Counted from the stretch's first letter, positions 36,395 through 47,512 are shown. The stretch: 64,000 bases of DNA from Pantoea coffeiphila (GCF_016909495.1 NZ_JAFBFW010000004.1:434001-498000), one strand, 5' to 3'. Notes: generated by a model from the letters alone, not told the origin. Numbers and translations: made by a program.

Positions 36395-37021
36395 TTACTT
36401 AGTACCGAAGATCTTATCGCCGGCGTCGCCGAGGCCAGGGATGATATACCCCTTGTCGTTCAGCCCCTGATCCACCGATGCGGTATAGAGTTCAACATCC
36501 GGGTGCGCTTTCTCCAGCGCGGCGATGCCTTCCGGTGCCGCAACCAGAACCAGCACCTTAATGCTGTTACAGCCGGCTTTTTTCAGCAGATCGATAGTGG
36601 CGATCATTGAGCCACCGGTAGCCAGCATCGGGTCAACGACCAGCGCCATGCGTTCTTCAATGTTTGAAACCAGCTTCTGGAAATACGGTACCGGCTCCAG
36701 CGTCTCTTCATCACGATACACGCCGACCACACTGATACGCGCGCTGGGTACATGCTCCAGTACGCCTTCCATCATGCCCAGACCGGCACGCAGGATTGGC
36801 ACAACGGTAATCTTCTTACCTTTGATCTGTTCGATCTGCACCGGGCCGTTCCAGCCCTCGATGGTCACCGTCTCGGTTTCCAGATCGGCAGTCGCTTCAT
36901 AGGTCAGCAGGCTTCCCACTTCTGACGCGAGTTCACGAAAACGCTTGGTGCTTACGTCGTTCTCACGCATCAGACCCAGTTTATGTTTGACCAGCGGGTG
37001 TTTGACTTCCACGATCTTCAT
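36395..37021 (-). CDS. upp: Uracil phosphoribosyltransferase
   Basis: Makes UMP from uracil and PRPP in pyrimidine salvage. 208 residues, the E. coli length, starting [19 protein letters not shown]. The PRPP-binding loop is [19 protein letters not shown] (about 128-146) and the uracil-binding segment near the end is [18 protein letters not shown]. First gene of upp-uraA; divergent from purM. Confidence 0.97.
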   Translation of the reverse strand: MKIVEVKHPLVKHKLGLMRENDVSTKRFRELASEVGSLLTYEATADLETETVTIEGWNGPVQIEQIKGKKITVVPILRAGLGMMEGVLEHVPSARISVVGVYRDEETLEPVPYFQKLVSNIEERMALVVDPMLATGGSMIATIDLLKKAGCNSIKVLVLVAAPEGIAALEKAHPDVELYTASVDQGLNDKGYIIPGLGDAGDKIFGTK

Positions 37022-37183
37022 TGTTGTACTCCCGGAGTGTTAAGCGGCAAAAAAAAATCGCGAGATTATAGCGCCATTTATCGGCAGCGCCATATGACTT
37101 AGTGCAATAGTTTAGTTAATCCCGGCAATCAGTGTCAGGAATAGCTAAAATTCAGCTATCCGCAATGCGGGATAAGATGGCAC

Positions 37184-37199
37184 TCGCAAACGTTTGCCT
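37184..37199. promoter_or_regulatory. PurR operator upstream of purM
   Basis: TCGCAAACGTTTGCCT matches the PurR consensus ACGCAAACGTTTGCGT at 13 of 16 positions, including the entire central 12 bases GCAAACGTTTGC except flanks. It lies about 70 bases before purM, as in E. coli. Confidence 0.9.
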
Positions 37200-37269
37200 G
37201 CACTGGTAGAATTACGGCGCTTTATTTTTACCACCACACCACCAACCGCAAACGCGTGGGGATTTCGCA

Positions 37270-38310
37270 GTGACCGACAAAACCTCTCTCAGCTATAAAG
37301 ACGCCGGCGTAGATATCGATGCTGGTAATGCTTTAGTCGACCGTATCAAAGGCGTAGTGAAAAAAACCCGCCGCCCTGAAGTGATGGGTGGACTGGGCGG
37401 TTTCGGTGCCCTTTGTGCGCTGCCGCAAAAATACCGTGAACCTGTTCTGGTTTCCGGCACTGACGGCGTTGGCACCAAGCTGCGTCTGGCGATGGACCTG
37501 AAGCGCCACGATACGATCGGTATCGATCTGGTCGCCATGTGCGTTAACGATCTGGTGGTACAGGGCGCAGAGCCGCTGTTTTTCCTCGACTACTACGCAA
37601 CCGGTAAACTGGATGTGGATACCGCAGCCAGCGTGATCACCGGCATCGCAGAAGGCTGTTCACAGTCTGGCTGTGCGCTGGTCGGCGGTGAAACTGCTGA
37701 AATGCCAGGTATGTATCACGGTGAAGATTACGACGTGGCAGGCTTCTGCGTCGGCGTGGTCGAAAAATCCGAAATTATCGACGGCAGCAAAGTGACCGAC
37801 GGTGACGTGCTGATCGCGCTGGGTTCCAGCGGCCCGCACTCCAACGGCTACTCGCTGGTGCGTAAAATTCTGGAAGTCAGCAAAACCGACCCGGAAACCA
37901 CCCAGCTGGAAGGCAAATCCCTTTCCGACCACCTGCTGGCGCCAACCCGCATCTACGTGAAAAATATCCTCAGCCTGATCGAACAGGTTGACGTGCACGC
38001 TATTGCCCACCTGACCGGCGGCGGCTTCTGGGAAAATATCCCACGCGTTCTGCCGGACAACACCCAGGCCGTACTGGAAGAGTCAAGCTGGGAATGGCCA
38101 GCGGTATTCGGCTGGATGCAGCAGGCCGGTAACGTCAGCCGTCATGAAATGTACCGCACCTTTAACTGTGGCGTGGGCATGGTGATCGCACTGAGCGCGG
38201 CGGAAGCGGATAAAGCCGTTCAGCTGATGAACGATGCGGGCGAAAAAGCCTGGAAAATTGGTACCATTAAAGCGTCTGATTCTGAAGAGCGTGTGGTCAT
38301 CAATCCATGA
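37270..38310 (+). CDS. purM: Phosphoribosylformylglycinamidine cyclo-ligase
   Basis: AIR synthase: closes the imidazole ring of FGAM with ATP, fifth step of purine synthesis. 346 residues starting at GTG ([20 protein letters not shown]). Conserved ATP-binding segments: [58 protein letters not shown] and [13 protein letters not shown]. The last codons overlap the purN start by four bases. Controlled by the PurR site just upstream. Confidence 0.97.
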   Translation: MTDKTSLSYKDAGVDIDAGNALVDRIKGVVKKTRRPEVMGGLGGFGALCALPQKYREPVLVSGTDGVGTKLRLAMDLKRHDTIGIDLVAMCVNDLVVQGAEPLFFLDYYATGKLDVDTAASVITGIAEGCSQSGCALVGGETAEMPGMYHGEDYDVAGFCVGVVEKSEIIDGSKVTDGDVLIALGSSGPHSNGYSLVRKILEVSKTDPETTQLEGKSLSDHLLAPTRIYVKNILSLIEQVDVHAIAHLTGGGFWENIPRVLPDNTQAVLEESSWEWPAVFGWMQQAGNVSRHEMYRTFNCGVGMVIALSAAEADKAVQLMNDAGEKAWKIGTIKASDSEERVVINP

Positions 38311-38945
38311 AACGTATAGTCGTGCTGGTTTCCGGGAATGGAAGCAACTTACAGGCAATTCTGGACGCCTGTCAGCAGGGGCGGATTAACGGCAGCGTGG
38401 CTGCCGTATTCAGCAACAAGGCCGATGCCTATGGCCTTGAGCGCGCGCGTGAAGCGGGCGTTCCTGCTCATGCGCTGGCCGCCTCACAGTTTGCTGACCG
38501 CGAAGCGTTCGACCGCCAGCTGATGCTGGAAATCGATGCTTATGCCCCTGACCTGGTGGTACTGGCCGGCTATATGCGCATTCTCAGCCCGGCGTTCGTG
38601 CAGCGCTATGCCGGACGCATGCTGAATATCCACCCTTCCCTGCTGCCGAAATACCCGGGGCTGCACACTCACCGCCAGGCGATCGAGAACGGCGATGACG
38701 AGCACGGCACCTCTGTGCATTTTGTGACGGAAGAGCTGGACGGCGGTCCGGTGATTTTACAGGCGAAGGTTCCGGTATTCAGTGAAGACACCGAAGCGGA
38801 TGTGACCGCGCGCGTTCAGCATCAGGAACACGCGATTTATCCGCTGGTGGTTAGCTGGTTCATTGAAGGCCGGCTGGCAATGCGCGAGGATCGCGCCTGG
38901 CTTGATGGCCAGCCGCTGCCTGCCGAAGGGCATGCTTTCGAATGA
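38307..38945 (+). CDS. purN: Phosphoribosylglycinamide formyltransferase 1
   Basis: GAR transformylase using 10-formyl-tetrahydrofolate, third step of purine synthesis. 212 residues. Phosphate-binding loop [12 protein letters not shown] near the N-terminus; catalytic Asn-His-Asp set in [18 protein letters not shown] (Asn and His about 106-108) and EELDGGPVI (Asp about 144). Translationally coupled to purM by ATGA overlap. A strong terminator follows. Confidence 0.97.
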   Translation: MKRIVVLVSGNGSNLQAILDACQQGRINGSVAAVFSNKADAYGLERAREAGVPAHALAASQFADREAFDRQLMLEIDAYAPDLVVLAGYMRILSPAFVQRYAGRMLNIHPSLLPKYPGLHTHRQAIENGDDEHGTSVHFVTEELDGGPVILQAKVPVFSEDTEADVTARVQHQEHAIYPLVVSWFIEGRLAMREDRAWLDGQPLPAEGHAFE

Positions 38946-38953
38946 TTGATACA

Positions 38954-38981
38954 GGGCGGAAAATATTCCGCCCTTATTTTT
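38954..38981 (+). terminator. Terminator after purMN
   Basis: Perfect 8-bp stem GGGCGGAA (38954-38961) with TTCCGCCC (38966-38973), loop AATA, then TTATTTTT. It lies at the convergence with the pst-like operon. Confidence 0.92.
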
Positions 38982-39762
38982 ACCCAAACCGACCGGTAAT
39001 GTAGTCCTCGGTCTTACGCTGCCGTGGCGCAGTGAACAGATCGTCGGTCAGTCCAAATTCCACTACGCTCCCCTGATGCATAAACGCGGTATAGTCAGAA
39101 ACGCGGGCGGCCTGCTGCATATTGTGCGTCACCAGCACCAGCGTAAAGTGCTGCTTCAGGGTGCTCATCAGCTCTTCAATTACCAGCGTTGAAATCGGGT
39201 CCAGCGCGGACGTTGGCTCATCCAGCAGCAGGATCTCCGGTTCAATGGCAATCGCGCGGGCAATCACCAGCCGCTGCTGCTGACCGCTGGAAAGCGTCAG
39301 CGCATTTTGCCACAGATTATCCTTCACCTCGCTCCACAGCGCCGCAGCGCGTAGCGCACGCTCTACCGTTTCATCCAGCACCCGTCGATCGCGAATGCCC
39401 TGCAGGCGCAGGCCGTAAACCACATTGTCATAGATGGTCTTGGGGAAAGGGTTCGGGCGCTGGAACACCATCCCAACACGGCGGCGCAGCAGTGACAGAT
39501 CGCGATCGTGGCCGAGGATCGACTGCTGATGCAGACGAATATCACCTTCCACCCGGCAGTTGTCGATCAGATCGTTCATGCGGTTAAAGCAGCGCAGCAG
39601 GGTCGATTTACCGCAGCCTGAAGGACCGATCAGCGCGGTAATGCGATTTTTCGGTATCCGCATACTGATGTTATTCAGTGCCGGTTTCGCCCCGTACCAC
39701 AAACTCAGATTATCCAGCTCAAGCGCGGTTTCCGCATCTTCAAATATGACAGCCATAACCAT
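38980..39762 (-). CDS. Pst-like ABC transporter ATPase (PstB paralogue)
   Basis: ATP-binding subunit of a phosphate-type ABC importer, 260 residues. Walker [14 protein letters not shown] (about 46-58), Q-loop [10 protein letters not shown], Walker [15 protein letters not shown], switch His in LVTHNMQQA. The ABC signature reads LSSGQQQRL instead of the usual [29 protein letters not shown] is PstB-type. Start may be this ATG or the one two codons later (39756). It follows the permease gene by six bases. Confidence 0.88.
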   Translation of the reverse strand: MVMAVIFEDAETALELDNLSLWYGAKPALNNISMRIPKNRITALIGPSGCGKSTLLRCFNRMNDLIDNCRVEGDIRLHQQSILGHDRDLSLLRRRVGMVFQRPNPFPKTIYDNVVYGLRLQGIRDRRVLDETVERALRAAALWSEVKDNLWQNALTLSSGQQQRLVIARAIAIEPEILLLDEPTSALDPISTLVIEELMSTLKQHFTLVLVTHNMQQAARVSDYTAFMHQGSVVEFGLTDDLFTAPRQRKTEDYITGRFG

Positions 39763-39768
39763 CCCGTA

Positions 39769-41418
39769 TTAGTGCATCAGCGCACGGTAGCGCTCGCGCA
39801 GACGATGGCGAAGGATCATCGCCACCAGATTTAATCCCAGGATCAGCAATACCAGTAACAGCGCCGTGGCGAACACCAGTGGGCGATCGGCCTCGGCGTT
39901 GGGGCTCTGGAATGCCAGATCGTAAATTTGAAAACCAAGGTGCATAAACTTACGGTCAAGGTGCAGATAGGGGAACAGCGAATCAATCGGCAGTTCAGGC
40001 ACCATTTTGACCACTCCGACCAGCATTAACGGCGCGGTTTCGCCAGCGGCACGCGCCACGGCGAGGATCAGCCCGGTCAGCATCGCCGGAACCGCCAACG
40101 GCAGCGTGACATGCCACAGCGTTTCGGCCTGTGTGGCCCCCAGCGCCAGTGACCCCTGCCGCAGCGCGGGCGGAATACGCGACAGCCCTTCCTCGGTGGC
40201 GACGATCACCACCGGCAGCGTCAGCAGTGCCAGAGTCAGTGAGGCCCACAGCAGTCCGGGCGTACCAAAGGTCGGGTTTGGCAGCGTACCGGCGAAGAAT
40301 AACCGATCGATGCTGCCCCCCATCAGCCAGACAAAGAAGCCCAGACCAAACACGCCGTAAACGATTGACGGCACGCCCGCCAGATTAACCACCGCGATAC
40401 GTACCAGGCGGGTGAGCATATTGCGACCGGCATACTCATGCAGCCAGATTGCCGCGATCACCCCCAGCGGCATGACCACTACGGACATCAGCAGCACCAT
40501 CAGTATGGTGCCAAAGATCGCCGGAAATACCCCGCCGTCTCGCTGCCCGTCACCGCTGCTGTCGCTCACAAAATGCCAGAGCTGATCGCCGAAGTGCTGC
40601 CATTTCTGCCAGGTACTCATTGTATTCGGCTGCCAGGCGGAAATAATCTGCCCCAGCGGAATACGCTGGGTAGCACCGGCAGCATCGCGCAGCAGCAATA
40701 CCGTGTTGTTACTTTCAACATGCAGGGCAGAAAGGCGCGATGCGAAGCGCGCAAACTGCCGCTGTAGCTCTGCTCGATCAGCCTCATACACCGACTGTGC
40801 CTGGGCATCAAAATTCCTGCGGGCGATCTGCTTACTGCGCTGCTTTTCCAACGCTTCCAGCTGGGTATTCACTCGTGCCATCGATACCCGACGGAGTTTT
40901 TCCGCTTCGGCAATATGCTGGCGAGCCTGAACCAGGCGCTGTTGCAGCGTCTGGTTGAGATCGCGTGCCATCAGCGTCTGTCCACCCTCCTGCAGCCCAT
41001 CAAACCAGCCGTAGGCATTTCCGCCGCTGAGGCGCTGTAACACAATTACCGGGCCAGGAGTGGTACGGTTGACGATCTCCGCTGACAGAACGGTACGGAA
41101 ATCCGGTGCGGCGAAGTCGCGATTGCCGGTTTTAATCAGATAGCGGGTGACACTCTCCGGAAGATTCGGTGGCAGCGGCTGGCCGCTGGCTTCAAGCTGC
41201 TGCCGCGAGACCTGCTGCTGCCCGGCGACTTCACCCAGCAGCTGCTGCTCTCCTGACGGCGTATTGACGGTAAACAGCTCCACCGGCTGCGGCCAGAAAT
41301 AGCGCAGTCCCTGCCAGCCCAGCAGGGCTATCAGCAGCATAAAGACCAGCAGGCTGACGGCGACGGCACCGCCGGTCAGCCAGCGCCAGCGATGGTTATT
41401 GCGTGCAGCGTTCATCAT
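39769..41418 (-). CDS. Pst-like permease with long periplasmic domain (PstA paralogue)
   Basis: Inner-membrane permease of 549 residues, nearly twice the length of E. coli PstA. Transmembrane helix 1 about 15-38, then about 250 residues of periplasmic domain with a long predicted coiled coil (about 145-235: QRLVQARQHIAEAEKLRR, EADRAELQRQFARFASRL). The typical MetI-like core follows, with GDGQRDGGVFPAIFGTILMV and the EAA loop ALRQGSLALGATQAETLWHV. Overlaps the upstream permease gene by four bases. Substrate presumed phosphate or a related oxyanion. Confidence 0.87.
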   Translation of the reverse strand: MMNAARNNHRWRWLTGGAVAVSLLVFMLLIALLGWQGLRYFWPQPVELFTVNTPSGEQQLLGEVAGQQQVSRQQLEASGQPLPPNLPESVTRYLIKTGNRDFAAPDFRTVLSAEIVNRTTPGPVIVLQRLSGGNAYGWFDGLQEGGQTLMARDLNQTLQQRLVQARQHIAEAEKLRRVSMARVNTQLEALEKQRSKQIARRNFDAQAQSVYEADRAELQRQFARFASRLSALHVESNNTVLLLRDAAGATQRIPLGQIISAWQPNTMSTWQKWQHFGDQLWHFVSDSSGDGQRDGGVFPAIFGTILMVLLMSVVVMPLGVIAAIWLHEYAGRNMLTRLVRIAVVNLAGVPSIVYGVFGLGFFVWLMGGSIDRLFFAGTLPNPTFGTPGLLWASLTLALLTLPVVIVATEEGLSRIPPALRQGSLALGATQAETLWHVTLPLAVPAMLTGLILAVARAAGETAPLMLVGVVKMVPELPIDSLFPYLHLDRKFMHLGFQIYDLAFQSPNAEADRPLVFATALLLVLLILGLNLVAMILRHRLRERYRALMH

Positions 41419-43631
41419 CCCTGCACCTCCTGCTGACTGTAACGCTGCCGCAGCCTTTGTCTGACTATTTCTGCAATCGTATTCACGACCAGCGTAAACA
41501 CCAGCAGCACCAGCGCAGAAAGGAACAGTATCCGGTAATGCGCACTGCCCGCCGCCGCTTCGGGCATTTCAACGGCCACATTTGCCGCCAGCGATCGCAG
41601 CCCCTGTAGCAGGCCGCCGTCGGTCACCGGCGTATTGCCGGTAGCCATGAGTACAATCATCGTTTCACCCAGCGCCCGGCCAAAGCCGATCATCAGCGCG
41701 GCAAAAATACCCGATGATGCCCCGGGTAGTACCACCCGGGTCAGGGTTTGCCACTGTGTCGCGCCCAGCGCCAGCGATCCCTGGCCCTGCGAGGCAGGAA
41801 CGCTAAAGATTGCATCTTCCGCCAGCGTAAAGATCAGCGGCACCAGCGCAAAGCCCATCGCCACTCCGGCCACCAGCAGATTACGTTGCTGATAGCCCGA
41901 ACTGAGGCGTTCGGCCCACACCTGTCCCCAGATAGCCTGCTCCACCATGGGTACAATCCACAGGCAAAAAAGGCCGGTCAGCAGTAACAGCGGCAGCAAA
42001 ATCACCACCTCGCGCCCTTCGGTCAGCCATCGTCTGCGCCAGCGCGGCGGCAGTTTCTGCCGCCCCCAGCTGCACAGCAGCAGCACAGCAGCCAGCATCA
42101 GCGGCAGCAGCATCACTCCTGAAAGCTTGTCGCCAAGTCTCGGGGCCAGCCACAGCCCGGCAATCAGTCCAATCACCACGCTGGGCAGCGCCCCCATCAT
42201 TTCGATTGCCGGCTTCACCCAACGACGCAGCCGGGGTGACATAAACCACGCCGTGTACATCGCCGCCGCCAGCGCCAGCGGGGTGGCAAACAACATCGCC
42301 AGCGCCGCCGCTTTCAGCGTTCCCACCACCATCGGCACCAGGCTATATTTTCCCTGGTAATAGTCATTTGCCGACGTCGACTGCCAGACATAGTCCGGTT
42401 CAGGATAGTTTTCATACCAGACCTTTTGCCACAGGTTGCGCCAGCTGATATCCGGCCACGGGTTCTGCATACGATAGTGCTGCCAGTTGCCTTCTCGCTC
42501 CACCAGCAGTCCGTCACCTTCCGGTGAAAACTGCGCGCGCTGAATACCTGCCGACAGCTGCCGGGTCAGGATAGCGCCCTGCTGTTTACTGGCGTACAGC
42601 TTCAGCTCACCCTGGGGGCTGAGGGTGGCAAAGACACGTCGATGAGCTTCGCCGAACAGCAGCGGCTGCCAGAGGGCACCGTCGAAGTCACGAATCTGCC
42701 GCAGGTGTGGACCATCGGCACTGGCGATGTCAAACCACTGCGAAATCCCCCGATCGTCCGCCACCAGCAGAGAACTCCCGCCGCTGAGCAAAGCCAGCGA
42801 TTTTGCCGGTCTCGGCAGCGTCACCGCATCACGCAGCGTGGGAGCCCCCTCACCCAGCGTCCAGACGCGCAGCTGCGAGCCGGAAAGGGTAAACAGCAGT
42901 CCACCGTCGGGTGAGAGCAGCAGCTGATTCACATTGCTGACGGTTAAATTTGTGTTTTGTGCGGGCTGCTGCGGCTGGAGTTGCCACAGGGTAATACGAT
43001 CGGTCCCGGCCAGCGCAACAACCCAGCGATTCTCTGCACTCTGGGCCACGCTGATTTGCCCTGCCCCGGCATCACCGGAGGCAACAGGAATGTCACCCAG
43101 CGGGAAGGTCCACTGTGGTTTCTGCGGCAGGCTGAAGTCGGGGCGTACAAGCAGCATATTACCGCCGTTATCCAGCAGCAGCGTCGTCAGGTTATCCGCA
43201 CTGGAGGCGGCGCGAACCGGCCCCGCCAGCAGCGTCTGGGGCTGAAGTTGCAGCGTCGGCTCAGACTGTGGCTGAGGGTGCTGATCCGACTTTGGCTGCG
43301 GCAGCGTCGCGTTTTGCGCCTCCAGAGAAATAAACTGGCCGCGACCGTCTTGATCAATACGCCAGCCCCAGCGCTGAACCTTATCCGTCCCCAGCGCTAC
43401 CGACTGACTGTGAGAATCCAGTTTAATCTCACCGGCATTCTGAAAGCCTGGCGCGGAAAATAACGGTATAACCACCCAAATAAGCCAGAAAAACAGCAAT
43501 AGCATCACTAACAGGATGGCCACCCCGCACGCGGTCACCACGCGCCGGGTCAGACGATCGGCAAATCGTCGGCTGCGGGCGTTATCGTGTACGGGAATCG
43601 GGTTATCGATCATGCCTGGTCTGGTTTCCAT
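41415..43631 (-). CDS. Pst-like permease with large beta-propeller-like periplasmic domain (PstC paralogue)
   Basis: Inner-membrane permease of 738 residues, more than twice E. coli PstC. Transmembrane helix about 32-56, a periplasmic domain of about 380 residues with WD40/quinoprotein-like repeats (NQLLLSPDGGLLFTLSGSQL, RVWTLGEGAP, SLALLSGGSSLLVADDRG), then the MetI-like membrane core with KPAIEMMGALPSVVIGL and the EAA loop QGSLALGATQWQTLTRVVLP. Start may be this ATG or MIDNPIPV at 43613. First gene of a three-gene operon lacking a PstS-type binding protein. The promoter lies in the shared region with ppk, which carries Pho boxes. Confidence 0.87.
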   Translation of the reverse strand: METRPGMIDNPIPVHDNARSRRFADRLTRRVVTACGVAILLVMLLLFFWLIWVVIPLFSAPGFQNAGEIKLDSHSQSVALGTDKVQRWGWRIDQDGRGQFISLEAQNATLPQPKSDQHPQPQSEPTLQLQPQTLLAGPVRAASSADNLTTLLLDNGGNMLLVRPDFSLPQKPQWTFPLGDIPVASGDAGAGQISVAQSAENRWVVALAGTDRITLWQLQPQQPAQNTNLTVSNVNQLLLSPDGGLLFTLSGSQLRVWTLGEGAPTLRDAVTLPRPAKSLALLSGGSSLLVADDRGISQWFDIASADGPHLRQIRDFDGALWQPLLFGEAHRRVFATLSPQGELKLYASKQQGAILTRQLSAGIQRAQFSPEGDGLLVEREGNWQHYRMQNPWPDISWRNLWQKVWYENYPEPDYVWQSTSANDYYQGKYSLVPMVVGTLKAAALAMLFATPLALAAAMYTAWFMSPRLRRWVKPAIEMMGALPSVVIGLIAGLWLAPRLGDKLSGVMLLPLMLAAVLLLCSWGRQKLPPRWRRRWLTEGREVVILLPLLLLTGLFCLWIVPMVEQAIWGQVWAERLSSGYQQRNLLVAGVAMGFALVPLIFTLAEDAIFSVPASQGQGSLALGATQWQTLTRVVLPGASSGIFAALMIGFGRALGETMIVLMATGNTPVTDGGLLQGLRSLAANVAVEMPEAAAGSAHYRILFLSALVLLVFTLVVNTIAEIVRQRLRQRYSQQEVQG

Positions 43632-43734
43632 TATGCGGTAAAGTCGCTATGTTGCCCGTATGCGGCTAATAAGACAATTACACAGTGCGATACAATGACA
43701 TATGCCCACCGACGCGGGGGCGCTTCCTGCGTCT

Positions 43735-43793
43735 CTGTCACAAAAATGTCATACATCTGCCGTTGGACATTGTTGCCATACTCTCGCCATAAT
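43735..43793 (+). promoter_or_regulatory. Two tandem Pho boxes and -10 upstream of ppk
   Basis: Four contiguous 11-base units: CTGTCACAAAA (43735), ATGTCATACAT (43746), CTGCCGTTGGA (43757) and CATTGTTGCCA (43768). The first two match the PhoB half-site CTGTCATAnAn well; the later two are weaker. Nine bases after the fourth unit is CATAAT (43788-43793), a good -10 at the spacing seen in Pho promoters, about 50 bases before the ppk start. The divergent pst-like operon begins about 104 bases to the left. Confidence 0.75.
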
Positions 43794-43843
43794 GTTGCAG
43801 AACAATGGATATCTTCATCCTGAATCAGCCGAACGGAGTAAAA

Positions 43844-45904
43844 ATGGGTCAGGAAAAGCTTTACATAGAAAAAGAATTAAGCTGGCTGTCCTTTAATGAA
43901 CGTGTGCTACAGGAAGCTGCTGATAAAACTAACCCGCTGATTGAGCGCATGCGTTTTCTGGGTATCTATTCCAATAACCTGGAAGAATTCTATAAAGTCC
44001 GCTTTGCCGATTTAAAACGTCGCATTCTAATCGGTGAGGAACAGGGGTCTCCCAGCACGCCACGCCATTTGCTGAAAAAAATTCAGGCACGCGTTCTGAA
44101 GGCCGACCAGGAATTCGATAGTCTCTACAACGACCTGCTGCTGGAGATGGCGCGTAATCAGATCTTCCTGATTAACGAACGCCAGCTTTCCCCCAATCAG
44201 CAGAGCTGGCTGCGCCACTACTTCAAACACCATCTCCGCCAGCACATTACGCCGATCCTGATCAATGAAGATACCGACCTGATTGAATTCCTCAAGGATG
44301 ACTACACCTATCTGGCGGTGGAAATCATTCGCGGCGAGGAGTTCCGCTATGCGCTGCTGGAAATTCCGTCCGATAAAGTACCGCGCTTCGTTAACCTGCC
44401 GCCGGAAACGCCTCGCCGCCGTAAGCCAATGATCCTGCTTGATAACATCCTGCGCTACTGCCTGGGTGATATCTTCCGTGGCTTCTTCGATTACGATGCG
44501 CTGAACGCTTACTCGATGAAGATGACCCGCGATGCGGAATATGACCTGGTCAACGAGATGGAGTCCAGCCTGCTGGAGCTGATGTCTTCCAGCCTGAAGC
44601 AGCGCCTGACCGCAGAACCGGTGCGCTTTGTTTACCAGCGCGACATGCCCGATGCGATGGTTGAACTGCTGCGTAAAAAGCTGAACATCTCCAACTATGA
44701 TTCGATCGTTCCCGGCGGCCGCTATCATAACTTCAAGGACTTTATCGGCTTCCCTAACGTCGGCAAAGCAAACCTGGTCAATAAACCGCTGCCGCAGCTG
44801 CGCCATATCTGGTTTGACCGCTTCCGTAACGGCTTTGATGCCATCCGCAACCGCGATGTGCTGCTCTACTATCCGTACCACACCTTTGAGCACGTGCTGG
44901 AGCTGCTACGCCAGGCCTCGTTTGACCCAGCGGTGCTAGCCATCAAGATCAACATCTACCGCGTAGCCAAGCACTCACGCATTATGGATGCGATGATCCA
45001 TGCGGCTTATAACGGTAAGAAAGTCACGGTGGTGGTCGAATTGCAGGCCCGCTTCGATGAAGAGGCCAATATCCATTGGGCCAAGCGCCTGACCGAAGCC
45101 GGCGTACACGTTATCTTCTCCGCGCCGGGTCTGAAGATCCACGCCAAGCTGTTCCTGATTTCCCGCCGGGAAAACGGTGAAATCGTTCGCTACGCCCATA
45201 TCGGCACCGGTAACTTTAACGAAAAAACCGCCCGTATTTATACCGACTACTCGTTGCTGACCGCTGATGCACGCATCACCAATGAGGTGCGCCGGGTCTT
45301 TAACTTTATTGAAAACCCGTATCGCCCGGTCAGTTTTGAACATCTGATGGTGTCGCCGCAGAACTCGCGCAAAATGCTCTATCAGCTGATTGACGCGGAA
45401 ATCGCCAACGCGCAGAACGGAATTCAGGCGGGTATCACCCTTAAGATTAACAACCTGGTGGATAAAGGCCTGGTCGATCGCCTGTATACGGCGTCCAGCG
45501 TTGGGGTGAAGGTGAACCTGCTGGTGCGCGGGATGTGCTCCCTGATCCCCGATCTGGAAGGTATCAGCGAAAATATTCGCGTGATCAGTATCGTTGACCG
45601 CTATCTGGAACACGATCGCGTCTATATTTTTGATAACGGCGGCGATAAAAAGGTCTTCCTCTCCTCCGCTGACTGGATGACGCGAAATATTGACTACCGT
45701 ATTGAAGTGGCCGTCTCCATTCTTGATCCTATTCTGAAACAGCGTGTGCTGGATATTATTGCCATTCTGTTAAGTGATACGTTGAAGGCCCGTTATGTCG
45801 ATAAAGAACTGAGCAATCGCTATGTTCCACGCGGTAACCGCCGCAAGGTTCGCGCGCAGCTGGCTATTTACGATTATATTAAATCTCTTGAGCAACCTGA
45901 CTGA
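43844..45904 (+). CDS. ppk: Polyphosphate kinase 1
   Basis: Reversibly makes polyphosphate from ATP, on the inner membrane. 686 residues from ATG 43844 ([25 protein letters not shown] upstream). Four-domain PPK1: N domain, head, and two phospholipase-D-like catalytic domains with the phospho-His motif [15 protein letters not shown] and second catalytic segment VSLLVRGM-type ([15 protein letters not shown]), plus [19 protein letters not shown]. An ATG 13 codons earlier (43805) is less likely. Followed by ppx after nine bases. Confidence 0.96.
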   Translation: MGQEKLYIEKELSWLSFNERVLQEAADKTNPLIERMRFLGIYSNNLEEFYKVRFADLKRRILIGEEQGSPSTPRHLLKKIQARVLKADQEFDSLYNDLLLEMARNQIFLINERQLSPNQQSWLRHYFKHHLRQHITPILINEDTDLIEFLKDDYTYLAVEIIRGEEFRYALLEIPSDKVPRFVNLPPETPRRRKPMILLDNILRYCLGDIFRGFFDYDALNAYSMKMTRDAEYDLVNEMESSLLELMSSSLKQRLTAEPVRFVYQRDMPDAMVELLRKKLNISNYDSIVPGGRYHNFKDFIGFPNVGKANLVNKPLPQLRHIWFDRFRNGFDAIRNRDVLLYYPYHTFEHVLELLRQASFDPAVLAIKINIYRVAKHSRIMDAMIHAAYNGKKVTVVVELQARFDEEANIHWAKRLTEAGVHVIFSAPGLKIHAKLFLISRRENGEIVRYAHIGTGNFNEKTARIYTDYSLLTADARITNEVRRVFNFIENPYRPVSFEHLMVSPQNSRKMLYQLIDAEIANAQNGIQAGITLKINNLVDKGLVDRLYTASSVGVKVNLLVRGMCSLIPDLEGISENIRVISIVDRYLEHDRVYIFDNGGDKKVFLSSADWMTRNIDYRIEVAVSILDPILKQRVLDIIAILLSDTLKARYVDKELSNRYVPRGNRRKVRAQLAIYDYIKSLEQPD

Positions 45905-45913
45905 CACACAACT

Positions 45914-47440
45914 ATGCCAATATCCCATAAAAGTACGCCTAAACCGCAGGAACTTGCCGCTATCGACCTCGGTTCTAACAGTTTTCACATGGTGATTGCC
46001 CGCGTAGTGGACGGTGCCATGCAGGTTCTGGGTCGCCTGAAACAGCGGGTCCATTTGGCCGATGGCCTGGACAGTAATAATGTACTGAGTGAAGAAGCAA
46101 TCCAGCGCGGCCTGAGCTGCCTGGCGCTGTTTGCAGAACGTTTGCAGGGGTTCAGCCCAAGCAACGTAACCATTGTTGGAACGCATACTCTCCGTCAGGC
46201 GGTGAATGCCGAGGATTTCCTGCAGCGCGCTGCGGAAGTGATCCCCTACCCGATTGAAGTGATTTCGGGCCATGAAGAAGCGCGCCTGATCTTTATGGGC
46301 GTGGAGCACACCCAGCCGGAAAAAGGCCGCAAGCTGGTCATCGACATCGGCGGTGGATCGACCGAGATGGTGATCGGCGAAGACTTTGAGCCGAAACTGG
46401 TTGAGAGCCGCCGCATGGGCTGCGTCAGCTTTGCCAACCTCTATTTCCCCGGCGGCACTATCAGCAAAGAAGCCTTCCGCCGCGCGCGGCTGGCGGCGGC
46501 ACAAAAGCTGGAAACCCTGGCCTGGCAGTATCGCCTGATGGGCTGGCAGTATGCGCTGGGCGCATCCGGTACCATTAAAGCCGCCTGCGAAGTGCTGGTG
46601 GCAATGGGCGAAAAAGATAAGCTGATTACCCCTGAGCGGCTGGAAAAGCTGTATGACGAGGTCATCAAGCACAAATCTTTCGATGCCCTGAGCCTGCCTG
46701 GGCTGTCAGAGGAGCGTAAAGGGGTCTTTGTTCCCGGCCTGGCGATCCTCTGCGGCGTATTTGATGCGCTGGCGATCCGTGAACTGCGTCTTTCCGACGG
46801 CGCGCTACGTGAAGGCGTGCTGTATGAGATGGAAGGCCGCTTCCGCCATCAGGATATTCGCAGCCGCACGGCGCAGAGTCTGGCGAATCACTATGCTATC
46901 GACAGCGATCAGGCCCGTCGGGTGCTGGAAACCACGGAACAGCTGTTTGAGCAGTGGCGCGAACAGAATCCGAAGCTGGAAAATCCGCAGCTGGCCGCGC
47001 TGCTGAAGTGGGCCGCGATGCTGCATGAAGTGGGCCTGACCATTAACCACAGCGGCATGCATCGACATTCAGCGTACATATTGCAAAATACCAATATGCC
47101 CGGGTTTAACCAGGATCAACAATCGCTGCTGGCAACGCTGGTACGCTTCCACCGCAAAGCGGTTAAAGTGGACGAAATGCCACGACTGACGCTGTTCAAA
47201 CGCAAGCAGTTCCTGCCGCTGGTATTCCTGCTGCGCCTGGGAACGCTGCTGAACAATCAGCGCCAGGCCACCACCCGTCCGAGCGACTTGCAATTGCAGA
47301 CCGATGACGGTCACTGGACGCTGACGTTCCCGCGCGATTATTTCAGCCAGAACAACCTGGTTCAGCTGGATCTGGAGCGCGAGCAAAGTTACTGGAACGA
47401 CGTAACCGGCTGGCAGCTGACGATACAGGAAGAGCAATAA
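45914..47440 (+). CDS. ppx: Exopolyphosphatase
   Basis: Removes terminal phosphates from polyphosphate and also hydrolyses pppGpp. 508 residues. ASKHA phosphate loops [16 protein letters not shown] (about 16-31) and [17 protein letters not shown] (about 140-156), plus [11 protein letters not shown] with catalytic Glu (about 118). C-terminal HD-like helical domain with [20 protein letters not shown]. Cotranscribed with ppk, as in E. coli, so both synthesis and breakdown of polyphosphate would respond to PhoB here. Confidence 0.96.
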   Translation: MPISHKSTPKPQELAAIDLGSNSFHMVIARVVDGAMQVLGRLKQRVHLADGLDSNNVLSEEAIQRGLSCLALFAERLQGFSPSNVTIVGTHTLRQAVNAEDFLQRAAEVIPYPIEVISGHEEARLIFMGVEHTQPEKGRKLVIDIGGGSTEMVIGEDFEPKLVESRRMGCVSFANLYFPGGTISKEAFRRARLAAAQKLETLAWQYRLMGWQYALGASGTIKAACEVLVAMGEKDKLITPERLEKLYDEVIKHKSFDALSLPGLSEERKGVFVPGLAILCGVFDALAIRELRLSDGALREGVLYEMEGRFRHQDIRSRTAQSLANHYAIDSDQARRVLETTEQLFEQWREQNPKLENPQLAALLKWAAMLHEVGLTINHSGMHRHSAYILQNTNMPGFNQDQQSLLATLVRFHRKAVKVDEMPRLTLFKRKQFLPLVFLLRLGTLLNNQRQATTRPSDLQLQTDDGHWTLTFPRDYFSQNNLVQLDLEREQSYWNDVTGWQLTIQEEQ

Positions 47441-47512
47441 CGTAGTTGGTTAATGCTCATGTGGGGTTCAGGCTGGCCTGGACCCTTTTTTACGGATATA
47501 AGAAGCAATAAG

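Noticed and set aside
38980..43631. Calling this the main pstSCAB phosphate operon
   Set aside because: No pstS or phoU, permeases far too long, altered ABC signature; it is a paralogous system.
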